64,000 bases of DNA from Streptomyces sp. SCSIO 30461 (GTDB taxonomy: Bacteria > Actinomycetota > Actinomycetes > Streptomycetales > Streptomycetaceae). Below are positions 1-8,121 of this stretch, in pieces. Numbering within the stretch: the first letter of the stretch is position 1; every line of letters begins with the position of its first letter. Position numbers and translations under genes: made by a program. Below the pieces are notes generated by a model, which saw only the letters and a list, made by a program, of their open reading frames with translations, was not told the origin of the DNA and did not search any database. The DNA lies in the NCBI RefSeq assembly GCF_037023745.1, contig NZ_CP146101.1:5534001-5598000 (forward strand). Reading direction: 5' to 3'.

Positions 1-1060
1 AGTACGTGAACCAGGCGTTGGGCTCGGCGATGGCCACGAGCTCCCCGGAGCGGGGGTGGTCGAGACCGCTACGCTTCTTGCCGTCATCCGCCAGGATCCG
101 CTCGATGCCGGGCATGCCTTCCAGTGCCGCCCGGGTGACCGCCAGGTCATCGGGGCGCCGCACGTAGACATGGGCGATCTGGTGGTCGGCGACCGCGAAG
201 GCCCGGGAGGCCATGGGATCGAGGTACTCCATGCCGTCCTGGGTGTGTACCTCGAGCAGTCCGGCACGTCGCAGGGCGCGGTTGATGTCGACGGGGTGGT
301 CCACGGGTGCGATGCCGTACTCGGAGAGCGCGACGACGGTGCGCCCCTCGGCCTCGGCGTCTTCGAGCAGGGGCGCCAAGGCCTCGTCCAGGTCCGCGGC
401 GGCCTTCAGCGAGCGCGGGTCGTCGGGTCCGAAGCGCTGCAGGTCGTAGTCGAGGTGCGGGAGATAGCAGAGCGTGAGGTCGGGGTGCCGGGTGCGGTTG
501 ATGTGGCGGGTGGCGTCGATGATCCACCGGCTGGAGGTGAGGCCGGCGCCGGGTCCCCAGTACTGGAAGAGGGGGAAGGTGCCGAATCTCCCGGTGAGTT
601 CGTCGTGCAGCTCCGGGGGGCGGGTGTAGCAGTCCGGCTCCTTGCGGCCGTCCGCGTAGTAGACGGGCCGAGGGGTGACGGTGATGTCGGTGTCCGCGCC
701 CATGGCGTACCACCAGCAGATGTTGGCGACGGTGTAGCCCGGGTGCGCCCGCCGGGCCGCGTCCCAGATCTTGTCGCCGCCGACCAGACCGTTGTGCTGC
801 CGCCACAGGAGGACGTCACCGAGCTCGCGGAAGTACCAGCCGTTGCCCACGACGCCGTGGTCGGAGGGCGGGGCTCCGGTCAGGAAGGTGGACTGGACGG
901 AGCAGGTGACGGCCGGTAGGACCGTGTCCAGCGGTGTGTGCGAACCGGACCGCGCGAGCGCGTCGAGGTGGGGCATACGGCCGAGGAGGCGAGGAGTCAG
1001 ACCGACGACGTCGAGAAGGAGGAGCGGAGTCGGCGGGGCGCTGGTCCGTTGCGTGGTCAC
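1..1060 (-). CDS. Type I phosphodiesterase / nucleotide pyrophosphatase, partial at the left edge
   Basis: Alkaline-phosphatase-superfamily hydrolase, expected to cleave phosphodiester or pyrophosphate bonds with two bound metal ions. The GTG start (1058-1060) overlaps the EboE stop as GTGA, so the two are translationally coupled. The N-terminus reads LLLLDVVGL, where the family has its first metal aspartate. Then come PHLDALARSG, a nucleophile region around PAVTCSVQSTFLTG and a conserved DHGVVGNGWYF. Later LPHLDYDLQRFG supplies further metal ligands. About 353 codons are present and the C-terminus lies outside the window. It is the last visible gene of the ebo-like operon and plausibly the EboF-type phosphatase. 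The substrate is unknown. Confidence 0.85.
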   Translation of the reverse strand, partial: MTTQRTSAPPTPLLLLDVVGLTPRLLGRMPHLDALARSGSHTPLDTVLPAVTCSVQSTFLTGAPPSDHGVVGNGWYFRELGDVLLWRQHNGLVGGDKIWDAARRAHPGYTVANICWWYAMGADTDITVTPRPVYYADGRKEPDCYTRPPELHDELTGRFGTFPLFQYWGPGAGLTSSRWIIDATRHINRTRHPDLTLCYLPHLDYDLQRFGPDDPRSLKAAADLDEALAPLLEDAEAEGRTVVALSEYGIAPVDHPVDINRALRRAGLLEVHTQDGMEYLDPMASRAFAVADHQIAHVYVRRPDDLAVTRAALEGMPGIERILADDGKKRSGLDHPRSGELVAIAEPNAWFTY

Positions 1061-2223
1061 GGGATCTCCTTCAGGCCGAGGTCGGTCAGCAGGTCGTGGG
1101 CGAGGGTGAGTTCGGCGGCGATGCCGTCGACGAGCCGGGCCGCCGTGCCGGGGCGCAGCTCCGGCGGGAGCGCCTGCCAGGTGTAGGTCTCGACCTCCAG
1201 GTGGCGAGTGATCGGACGCGGACCGCCGACGAGCCGGGTCAGAGACGTCTTCAGCACGGAGAGAGTCGAGGTCAAGGGCAGCGCCGGGGGCTCGTGCAGG
1301 GGAACGTGGAAATGGGCACGCCAGCTGGAGTCGGTGGGCAGCGCCTCGCCGTCGACGGCTTGGCCGATGTCGTCGGTGCCCCGCACCCCGGTGCCGGTGA
1401 CGGTGCGGGTCTGGTGCAGGAAGCGGGGCTCGTCGAAGGCGGCGAGCCGGGCGCGGACCTCAGGCAGGTGCGGGTGTTCGACGTGCAACGCCGCGGACAG
1501 CTGGGACTTGACGACGGAGACGCCCGCTCGGGCGAGTTCGCCGAAGGCGTGGTGCGGCTCTTCGAACGAGGTGGCGAGGTGGCAGATGTCGACACAGATG
1601 CCGATGCGGTGATGGCCGATCGCCCTGAGCGGGGCGATGGCGTCCCCGGTGGTCTCGATCACACAGCCCGGTTCCGGTTCAAGGCCGATGCGCACGGAAC
1701 GGCCGGTCCGGTCGGCGAGGGTGTCGAGCCTTCCGCCGAGCGCACGCAGGGCGGCGCACCCTGCCTTCACGCTGTCCGGGTCGGCGGTGCGCCAGGCGAG
1801 CGGCAGGGTGGAGACGCTGCCCTCCTCGACGTCGTCGGGAAGCAGCCGCGTGAGAATGAGCGCCAGAGCGGCGGTGTACTCAAGGCGCTCGGGATCCGCC
1901 CAGTCGGGCTTGTAGACGCGGTACTTGACCTGTTCGTCGCCGAACCCCCGGTAGGGGAAGCCGTTGAGGCTGACGACTTCGAGGCCTCGGCGGTCGAGTT
2001 CGGTGCGCAGACCGCGCAGGGCGGATGGGGTGTCCGCGAGGACACGAGCGGCGTCTTCGGCCAGCCACAGGCCGATGCCCAGACGGTCGCGGCCCAGACG
2101 GCGCCGTACGGGTTCGCAGTAGTCGCGGAGCTGGGCCAGGACGCCGTCGAGGGTCTCGGCCGGATGCACATTGGTGCAGTACGCCAGGTGGATGGTGGAA
2201 CCGTCGGGATGGCGGAATCGCAT
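1057..2223 (-). CDS. eboE: EboE-type TIM-barrel protein (metabolite traffic protein)
   Basis: A 388-residue xylose-isomerase-like TIM barrel. The N-terminus HLAYCTNVHPAETLDG is the characteristic EboE opening, and glutamate/histidine metal-ligand regions follow (GLEPEPGCVIET, then CVDICHLAT). In cyanobacteria the ebo genes are needed to move the scytonemin monomer out of the cytoplasm. What the Streptomyces version handles is not known. It starts 4 bases downstream of the TatD gene stop and overlaps the next gene by GTGA, so it belongs to one operon. Family assignment is firm. Reaction and substrate are not. Confidence 0.85.
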   Translation of the reverse strand: MRFRHPDGSTIHLAYCTNVHPAETLDGVLAQLRDYCEPVRRRLGRDRLGIGLWLAEDAARVLADTPSALRGLRTELDRRGLEVVSLNGFPYRGFGDEQVKYRVYKPDWADPERLEYTAALALILTRLLPDDVEEGSVSTLPLAWRTADPDSVKAGCAALRALGGRLDTLADRTGRSVRIGLEPEPGCVIETTGDAIAPLRAIGHHRIGICVDICHLATSFEEPHHAFGELARAGVSVVKSQLSAALHVEHPHLPEVRARLAAFDEPRFLHQTRTVTGTGVRGTDDIGQAVDGEALPTDSSWRAHFHVPLHEPPALPLTSTLSVLKTSLTRLVGGPRPITRHLEVETYTWQALPPELRPGTAARLVDGIAAELTLAHDLLTDLGLKEIP

Positions 2224-2226
2224 ACG

Positions 2227-3075
2227 TCACTCCACGCCGCGCAGGACGGAGTTGCCCTCGTGTGTGGCCCCGGTCGCGGGAGGCTTCAGGTCGAGGCGCC
2301 CGCTGAGCCCGTAGAAGGCGACGGGGTTGCGCCAGAGCACCTGGTCGACATCGTCCTCGCTGAATCCCTCGGCGAGCATCAGGTCCGCCACCTTGCGGGT
2401 CTTGAGGGGGTCGCTCCGGCCCCAGTCGGCGGCGGAGTTCACCAGCACGCGCTCAAGCCCGTACCTGCGCAGAAGCACGACCATCCGCTTCTCGTCCATC
2501 TTCGTGTCCGGGTAGACGGAGAAGCCGAGCCAGCATCCGCTGGCTTCGGCCTCATCGACGGTGGTCTCGTTGAGGTGGTCGACCACGACCCGCTCCGGCG
2601 GAAGCACGGACTCCCGGATGACGTCGATGGTGCGGCGAAGACCGGCGAGCTTGTCGCGATGCGGTGTGTGCACCAGCGCGGGCAGCCCGTGGTCTGCGGC
2701 GAGCTGCAGCTGGGTGGCGAGGGCGGTGTCCTCGGCGGGTGTCATGGAGTCGTAGCCGATCTCGCCGACCGCCACGACCCGATCCTTGACGAGATACCGG
2801 GGCAGTTCGTCCAGGACGGGCACACAGCGGGGGTCGTTGGCCTCCTTGGGGTTGAGGGCGAGCGTGCAGTGATGGGCGATGCCGTGCTGGGCGGCACGGA
2901 ACGGCTCCCAGCCGAGCAGGGAGTCGAAGTAGTCGACGAACGAGCCAACGGAAGTACGCGCCTGCCCCTGCCAGAAGGAGGGCTCGACGACGGCGCGGAC
3001 GCCTGCGGAGTACATCGCCTCGTAGTCGTCCGTGGTTCTCGATGTCATATGGATATGGGGGTCGAAGATGCGCAT
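2227..3075 (-). CDS. TatD-family metal-dependent hydrolase (EboB-like)
   Basis: A 282-residue TatD/amidohydrolase-type protein. I start it at the ATG at 3073-3075, which overlaps the EboA stop by one base (TGATG), although the frame stays open upstream. The N-terminus has the metal motif IFDPHIHMTSRT (HxH). VAVGEIGYDS carries the metal glutamate, followed by PALVHTPHRD and VVVDHLNETT with further histidines. TatD proteins are usually DNases or phosphoesterases, but members of ebo clusters (EboB) act in a metabolite pathway. The cytoplasm is the expected location because no signal peptide is present. Confidence 0.85.
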   Translation of the reverse strand: MRIFDPHIHMTSRTTDDYEAMYSAGVRAVVEPSFWQGQARTSVGSFVDYFDSLLGWEPFRAAQHGIAHHCTLALNPKEANDPRCVPVLDELPRYLVKDRVVAVGEIGYDSMTPAEDTALATQLQLAADHGLPALVHTPHRDKLAGLRRTIDVIRESVLPPERVVVDHLNETTVDEAEASGCWLGFSVYPDTKMDEKRMVVLLRRYGLERVLVNSAADWGRSDPLKTRKVADLMLAEGFSEDDVDQVLWRNPVAFYGLSGRLDLKPPATGATHEGNSVLRGVE

Positions 3076-3761
3076 CAGGATTCCTTGGCAGGGAGCCCGG
3101 CCGTGTCGGCCGCGGTTCGGGTGAGGGCGAGGACCCGGTACAGGCCTTCGGGCACGCCACGGCCTGCGGCATCGCGCTCGGCGGCGTAGTCGTCCAGCAT
3201 GCGGGCGAGTTCGGCGTCGCCGTCGGCCCGCCTCGGCAGATCGGCGATCGCGTCGACCGGCACACCGGTGAACAGGCACTTCAGCAGGGCGTGCCGCCAC
3301 AGGTGCGGAGCCAGGTGGCGGGCGGCATAGGGACCGACGGCCGCGGCCAGCAGCCGTGGGTCGTTGGCACGCAGCGCGTCCTCGACGAGTGGGACGGCCT
3401 CGGGGCCGGACACGAGATGAGGCAGGGCGTGCAGGACGGCGCGGCGCTCATCGGCTGTGCCGTGGCGGTAGACCCTGGTGAGTACGGCGGTGTCGGCGCG
3501 GGCGGCGATGAGGATGAGGACGCGTACGGAGTCGCCGTGGGTGGTCCCGCAGCGGCGTGCCGCCTCCGCGAGCCGTACTTCCCAGCCGGGGACGCGCCCC
3601 GGCTCGACCTGTTCGGCGGCCGCTTCGTCAAGGGCCTGGTCCAGCCAAGCACGGGCCGCATCGGGCAGGCTCGCGCGGAGCCCGTCCCGCGCTTCATGTC
3701 CCCGGGCGATGGTGGGCACGTCGGGAGCCCCGGAGCCGGGGGCGGTGTGCGGAGGTGTCAT
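3075..3761 (-). CDS. eboA: EboA-domain protein
   Basis: A 228-residue, mainly helical, alanine- and arginine-rich protein placed between the TatD hydrolase and a TIM barrel, exactly where EboA occurs in ebo clusters. Supporting segments are WEVRLAEAARRCG, a central stretch starting VLILIAARADT, and LLKCLFTGVPVDAI. No catalytic motif or membrane helix is evident. The ATG at 3759-3761 overlaps the upstream stop as ATGA. Its biochemical function is unknown. Identification rests on context together with the recognisable EboA segments. Confidence 0.75.
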   Translation of the reverse strand: MTPPHTAPGSGAPDVPTIARGHEARDGLRASLPDAARAWLDQALDEAAAEQVEPGRVPGWEVRLAEAARRCGTTHGDSVRVLILIAARADTAVLTRVYRHGTADERRAVLHALPHLVSGPEAVPLVEDALRANDPRLLAAAVGPYAARHLAPHLWRHALLKCLFTGVPVDAIADLPRRADGDAELARMLDDYAAERDAAGRGVPEGLYRVLALTRTAADTAGLPAKES

Positions 3762-4720
3762 ACGGGGCTGCCTTCCAGGCCGTCCGGCAGCGCTCCACGG
3801 GCTCCCCGTGTCGGAGCGGAGGCACCCGCCGCGGCTCTTCGGAGAAACGGCAGGGAGCGTTCCGCGAAGTGGGGCCCGGCATGGGCGTGACGCGGCAGCT
3901 CGACGACGGTCAGTCCCCGGTAGCCGGTGGCGGCCAGGGCCGCGAGCACGGCTGGGAAGTCGATGTCGCCCTCCCCGAAGGGAAGGTGCTCATGGACTCC
4001 GCGCCGCATGTCCTCGATCTGTACGTGCCGCAGCCAGGGGGCGGCTGCGCGGACGCAGTCGGCGGGCGGGAGCGGTTCGAGGCACTGGCAGTGGCCGATG
4101 TCCAGGGTGAGGCCGAGGTGGGCGGGGTCACCGAGCAGACCGCGGAGACGGTGGAAGTCGCCGAGGGTGGCGAGGAGGTGGCCGGGTTCGGGCTCGACGG
4201 CGAGCGGGACGCCCGCGTCGGCGGCGTACGCGAGGACGGGCGCGAGGGCGTCGGCGAAGCGGTGCCATGCCGTGCTCTCATCCGTCCCGACCGGTCTGGA
4301 TCCGCTGAAGCAGTGCACCGCGTGCGCGCCGAGTTCGGCCGCGACCCTGATCGCCCGGGTCAGCAGCCCCGCGCGGCGCGCGCGTTCCTCCGGGTCCGGG
4401 GACAGGAGGGACGGGCCGTGTTTGCGGCGTGGGTCGAGCACATAGCGCGCACCGGTCTCCACGGTGACTTCGAGGCCGAGCGCATCGAGTCGGCGGGCGA
4501 CCTCGCGGGTGCGGGCCGCGAGATCCGCGGCCAGCGGATCGAGATGCATGTGGTCGAGGGTCAACCCGACCCCGTCGTAGCCGAGCTCGGCGAGCAGGTC
4601 CAGGGCGTCGTCCAGGCGCAGGTCGGTCAGGCCGTTGGTGCCGTAGCCGAAGCGCAGCGTGCCGGAGGCCGCCCGCGCGGTCCCCTCGGCTGCCCGCGAA
4701 AGGGCTGCGCCGGGGTTCAT
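3758..4720 (-). CDS. Sugar phosphate isomerase/epimerase-type TIM barrel
   Basis: A 320-residue xylose-isomerase-like (AP endonuclease 2 fold) barrel. The start at 4718-4720 is chosen because it overlaps the prenyltransferase stop as ATGA and opens the barrel sequence at LRFGYGTNGLTDLRLDDALD. Putative metal ligands lie in AVEPEPGHLL, LTLDIGHCQCL and HVQIEDM, followed by HLPFGEGDIDF near the C-terminus. It is distinct from the EboE barrel in the same operon, so the pathway has two enzymes of this fold. Epimerisation or isomerisation of a cyclitol or sugar phosphate is an inference from family and from the inositol-phosphate-synthase-like gene upstream. Confidence 0.8.
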   Translation of the reverse strand: MNPGAALSRAAEGTARAASGTLRFGYGTNGLTDLRLDDALDLLAELGYDGVGLTLDHMHLDPLAADLAARTREVARRLDALGLEVTVETGARYVLDPRRKHGPSLLSPDPEERARRAGLLTRAIRVAAELGAHAVHCFSGSRPVGTDESTAWHRFADALAPVLAYAADAGVPLAVEPEPGHLLATLGDFHRLRGLLGDPAHLGLTLDIGHCQCLEPLPPADCVRAAAPWLRHVQIEDMRRGVHEHLPFGEGDIDFPAVLAALAATGYRGLTVVELPRHAHAGPHFAERSLPFLRRAAAGASAPTRGARGALPDGLEGSPV

Positions 4721-5781
4721 GTCACGCTCACCTTCTTCATGTACTTCGCCGCGACGGGAGCGAGAGCGGCGGTCAGCACGCCGGTGACCACGGCGCCAGA
4801 GCGGGCCGCGAGCGCTGCCTGGAGCGGGATGGTGGCGTGGATGCCCCTTCCCACGGCGCGCTGGATGAGTGAGGAGGAGGGGTCGAGGGCAGCGTGCGCG
4901 TAGGGCCGGGAGGCGGCGGCGGCGTACGCGGTGGCGAAGACCGCTCTCACCGCGCCGTGCAGGGAGCCGGCGAGCGTTCCGGCCGTCGCGGTCGTGCCCG
5001 TGAGGCCTCCGGAACCCGCGTTCTCTTCGGCGTGGAAGCCGCGCGGGGCCGCCGGACGGCGGGACAGCAGGCCGGTCACCGCGGCGACCGTGCCCAGAGC
5101 CGCCCACGCGGGCAGGGCGGATCCGCCTGTCGTCTCCTGGCGGGACATGAAGGCCACCGCCAGGGTATGGCTGCCCAGCAGAGCCGCCGGTGCGATCGCC
5201 GGACGGAGCGGTCCCCCGGTGGCCGCGGCGCCCAGGAGCACGTCCAGGCCCCGGGCGGCGGCCGTGGCCGCCGGGCCCAGCGCACCGTCCTTCAGAACCA
5301 GGTCATACGCCCAGACGGTGACCGCGAGGGCGGTCGCGAGAGCGAATGCGGGACGTCCCGCCGGCCAGGCCATGGCGAGGCCCGCCGCCGTGAGAGCGGA
5401 GGCCGCCACGAGCGCGTCGTCCGGGCGGATACGTCCGGAGGGAATCGGGCGGTGCGGTCGCTCGACAGCGTCCTCGGCGCGGTCGGCCCAGCCGTTGAGG
5501 GCCATGGCCGCTTCGTACAGGCACAAGGAGCATCCGACGGCCAGTATCGTGCGCGGGTTGGGGCGCCCGGCCACCACGGCCGCGCCGGCCAGTGCGTCCC
5601 CTGGCACCGTGCACACGGCCGGCAGGCGAAGCAGTTCGGCCCAGTCGCCGAGTACGGTCGTGCGCTTGGCGCGCCCCGGCCCCCGCCGTCCCTTCTCACC
5701 CCCGGGCACCTCGCAGATCCGGCTCAGCAGCCCGGTGTGTCCAGTCACCCGTGACGGCTCAGCCGAACCTGTCCGCCTCAT
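4717..5781 (-). CDS. UbiA-type membrane prenyltransferase (EboC / SCO3242-like)
   Basis: A 354-residue polytopic membrane protein of the UbiA superfamily. The first aspartate-rich motif is visible as NGWADRAEDAVERPHRPIPSG, the typical NxxxDxxxD with the arginine-proline tail that binds prenyl diphosphate. Alternating hydrophobic segments follow (FALATALAVTVWAYDLVLKD and others). The second Asp motif is weak, so the acceptor and prenyl chain length cannot be read. Start and stop both overlap neighbours as ATGA. In ebo clusters this is EboC, thought to attach a lipid to a polar metabolite or carrier. Confidence 0.85.
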   Translation of the reverse strand: MRRTGSAEPSRVTGHTGLLSRICEVPGGEKGRRGPGRAKRTTVLGDWAELLRLPAVCTVPGDALAGAAVVAGRPNPRTILAVGCSLCLYEAAMALNGWADRAEDAVERPHRPIPSGRIRPDDALVAASALTAAGLAMAWPAGRPAFALATALAVTVWAYDLVLKDGALGPAATAAARGLDVLLGAAATGGPLRPAIAPAALLGSHTLAVAFMSRQETTGGSALPAWAALGTVAAVTGLLSRRPAAPRGFHAEENAGSGGLTGTTATAGTLAGSLHGAVRAVFATAYAAAASRPYAHAALDPSSSLIQRAVGRGIHATIPLQAALAARSGAVVTGVLTAALAPVAAKYMKKVSVT

Positions 5782-6920
5782 GACCCCTCATCCTGCCGAG
5801 CAGCACAAGACCGCAGTCGTCCGGCGAGTCCGGCGAGTTCCGCGTACTGCTCAGGCAGCCCCGAAGGACCGTCTCCGACCGGATCCTTGAAGTAGAAGCC
5901 CAGCTCGCGCAGCGGTCCCGACATGCCCGCCTCGTGGGCACGGGCGACAATCCGGACCAGGTCCAGCACCAGCGGCGCGGCCAGCGCCGAATCGCATCCC
6001 TGCCAGATGGTCTGCAACACCATGCGCGTGCCGAGGAAGCCGTCGAAGGCGACATGGTCCCAGGCGGTCTTCCACTCGCCGAGGGCCGGCACGTTGTCGA
6101 TGTGCACCTCACCCTCGGGAGCCGTACCGAGGGTGTCGGCGAGGACCCTTTCCTTGCCCGCCTCCTTGGCGGAAGCCGCGGCGGGGTCCGCCAGGGAGGC
6201 GCCGTCGCCGCCACCCAGCAGATTGCTTCCCGACCAGGCCCGTACCGCGAGCGCCCGCTGCGCGAACATCGGGCCGAGCGCGGAGCGCAGCAGTGTCTGG
6301 CCGGTCTTGCCGTCGCGCCCCGCGTACGGCAGCCCGCTCGTCGCCGCCGTTCGCGCCAGGGCCGGATGGTGCAAGCCCGTCGACGAGGTGAAGTTCACGT
6401 ACGGGCAGCCCGCCCGCATGGCAGCCGCCGCGTACAGCGAACTCGCGGGAAGTCCGTCGCCGATGGCCGGCGGCTCGGCCGACGCCACGTTCACCACCAC
6501 AGCTCGCGCCAGTCCTCGGCGGCGCAGGAAGTCCTCGATGTCGGCGGCGAAGGCGCTGACCAGCTGCTCCTCGTTCCGCGTACCGCCTCGCCCGGGACCG
6601 CCCGGCCTGATTTCCGCGTCCGCTGCGGCCAGTTCGGTGGCCACCGCGTTCACGACATCGTGGGTCAGTACACCGTCGGCCGTCAGCATCTCGGCCCGCT
6701 TGGGCAAGGGACCGTCCGCGATGTCGTGGCCTCCGAAGACGAGGGAGGACAACGCGGGCAGACCGGCGCCGGCGAAGACGGGCGTCTCGGTCACCAGTCC
6801 TGTCGGGGGATGCAGACCGGTGGCGACAGCCGCGCACCCCGCGACCGAGGTGGTGGCGACGGAACCGCGTGCTCCGATCAGCCAGACCCCGACCTGACGG
6901 CGAGACATGGACGCATGCAC
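5778..6920 (-). CDS. Inositol-3-phosphate synthase-like protein
   Basis: A 380-residue NAD-dependent protein of the myo-inositol-phosphate synthase family, which cyclises glucose 6-phosphate. The N-terminal dinucleotide motif is VGVWLIGARGSVATT, and the family segment VNFTSSTG lies in the middle. FDGFLGTRMVLQTIWQGCDSA, near residues 300-320, is a typical C-terminal block. A second possible ATG lies four codons in (MSRRQVG). It is the first gene of the operon and overlaps the prenyltransferase start by ATGA. It may supply the cyclitol phosphate for the pathway, in the place of the sugar-phosphate cyclase (EboD) of other ebo clusters. Confidence 0.8.
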   Translation of the reverse strand: MHASMSRRQVGVWLIGARGSVATTSVAGCAAVATGLHPPTGLVTETPVFAGAGLPALSSLVFGGHDIADGPLPKRAEMLTADGVLTHDVVNAVATELAAADAEIRPGGPGRGGTRNEEQLVSAFAADIEDFLRRRGLARAVVVNVASAEPPAIGDGLPASSLYAAAAMRAGCPYVNFTSSTGLHHPALARTAATSGLPYAGRDGKTGQTLLRSALGPMFAQRALAVRAWSGSNLLGGGDGASLADPAAASAKEAGKERVLADTLGTAPEGEVHIDNVPALGEWKTAWDHVAFDGFLGTRMVLQTIWQGCDSALAAPLVLDLVRIVARAHEAGMSGPLRELGFYFKDPVGDGPSGLPEQYAELAGLAGRLRSCAARQDEGS

Positions 6921-7553
6921 AACTAGTCTCCTTGCGTGAAATGCCGACGGGCCGGATTGCCCCTGACCCCACGGCTGCTGTCCTGAGCCGTGTACGACCC
7001 GACAAACCGTTCGTGGACGCCAAAGGCCCGCTTCTTATCATTTCGAGTGATTCACAGGCGTACGCTAACGCCTGGAGACTCATGACGCAGAGGCAGCAGT
7101 ACGCCACCGGCGCAAGGGAATGACCGGCTATTCACTCCGCACCGCGGACCGAATTCGGGATCGAAGCCGACCGGGTCCCACGGGGGCGTCCGCCGAAAGG
7201 CCCGTTCGGGGCCGCGGAGTCCGGCCGGCAAGGCGGATCATTCGGCGGGTCCCGCCTCTCGGGCGACGACCGGCCCGTGACATCCACCGAACGGTGGTCA
7301 CCCGAAAGTCCCAGCCCTTTCGAATCCGTACTCCATGCGGGTACGTTCTCGAACGAAACAACACCGTGAACACTTAAATCGGTTGAGAATATTTATATTG
7401 AAATCAGTCGCGTGGGTTCGCTCGCCACCGCCGCCTCAGCAGCGGATATGGCGGTCATCTGACGAATACCTCCACCCGAATGCCACGGATGGTTCGGCGT
7501 TCCCATCAACCCGGTCCACCTGAGACAACGAGCAGTGAAGGAGCATCGCGTAC
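6921..7553. other. Divergent intergenic region without a convincing gene
   Basis: About 630 bases separate the ebo-like operon (leftwards) from the AOC-barrel gene (rightwards). Open frames exist on both strands, but they lack ribosome sites and recognisable protein. The stretch near 7366-7410 is strikingly AT-rich for this genome (around GAATATTTATATTGAAATC) and is the likely promoter zone of the gene at 7554. A short inverted repeat at 7055-7074 could serve the operon on the other side. Confidence 0.5.
7055..7074. promoter_or_regulatory. Possible operator, 7-bp inverted repeat upstream of the ebo-like operon
   Basis: CAGGCGT and ACGCCTG are perfectly complementary across six bases, about 135 bases upstream of the first operon gene. 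The setting is comparatively GC-poor. Regulatory use is inference. Confidence 0.3.
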
Positions 7554-8033
7554 ATGTTCACGAAGCGAGCAGCCGGATGCGTAGCTGGCATGGCAGTTAC
7601 GGTACTTGGACTGGCGACAGCCTCGTCGCCGCCGGCTGTGTCGATGCCTCGGCCCTCCGGCGAGCGCCTCATCAAGCTCACGCTGACCGAGACCGACGGG
7701 ACGCTACCCGACCCCGTCGCCGGATCGACCTGGGTCGAGTTCGGGACCACGACCCTGACCAGAAACGGCGAGCCCTTCGGAACGTGGGGCTACCAAGGTG
7801 TGGTTCTGGCCGTGGACGGGGATGTCCGGCAGCAGCAGGTGGTGGGGACCTTCAACACCCCGGACGGGCAGATCACCACCCAGCTCCTTGACCAGAACGT
7901 GGAGTCACGGGACCCGTCGGACCGGCAGACGAGCGCGATCACCGGCGGAACGGGCCGTTTCAGCAATGTGCGGGGCTACATCGAAGCACGTGAAGACGGC
8001 ACGCAAGTGGTCGTCCATCTGCTTGAGCGCTGA
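7554..8033 (+). CDS. Secreted allene-oxide-cyclase-barrel / dirigent-like protein
   Basis: A 159-residue exported protein. Residues 1 to about 30 form a signal peptide (MFTKRAAGCVAGMAVTVLGL, then an Ala/Ser-rich cleavage region). The mature part is a beta-rich barrel of the AOC/dirigent superfamily. The family hallmarks are FGTWGYQGVVLAVDG, FNTPDGQITTQ and the C-terminal ITGGTGRFSNVRGYIEARE. Streptomyces secrete many such proteins of unknown role. A GAAGGAG ribosome site lies upstream of the ATG. It stands alone, divergent from the ebo-like operon and convergent with the PH-domain genes, and a hairpin follows its stop. Confidence 0.85.
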   Translation: MFTKRAAGCVAGMAVTVLGLATASSPPAVSMPRPSGERLIKLTLTETDGTLPDPVAGSTWVEFGTTTLTRNGEPFGTWGYQGVVLAVDGDVRQQQVVGTFNTPDGQITTQLLDQNVESRDPSDRQTSAITGGTGRFSNVRGYIEAREDGTQVVVHLLER

Positions 8034-8087
8034 CCGCGGTTCACCAGCGGTCGTGGGCTCGGCGAACCGGCACGCCGCATGGCCTCG

Positions 8088-8114
8088 GCGCCGCCCGTCC
8101 ACAGCGGGCGGCGC
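8088..8114. terminator. Bidirectional hairpin terminator
   Basis: GCGCCGCCCG and CGGGCGGCGC pair perfectly over a seven-base loop. It lies between the convergent AOC-barrel gene and the PH-domain membrane protein gene. Confidence 0.6.
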
Positions 8115-8121
8115 GCCCCGG

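Noticed and set aside
934..3189. 751-codon open frame on the plus strand
   Set aside because: It is antisense to the EboE and TatD genes. The composition is Gly/Arg/Val-rich with no domain and no ribosome site, a usual high-GC shadow frame.
6869..7377. Two plus-strand frames in the ebo/AOC intergenic region
   Set aside because: Arginine-rich, without ribosome sites, and overlapping the likely promoters.
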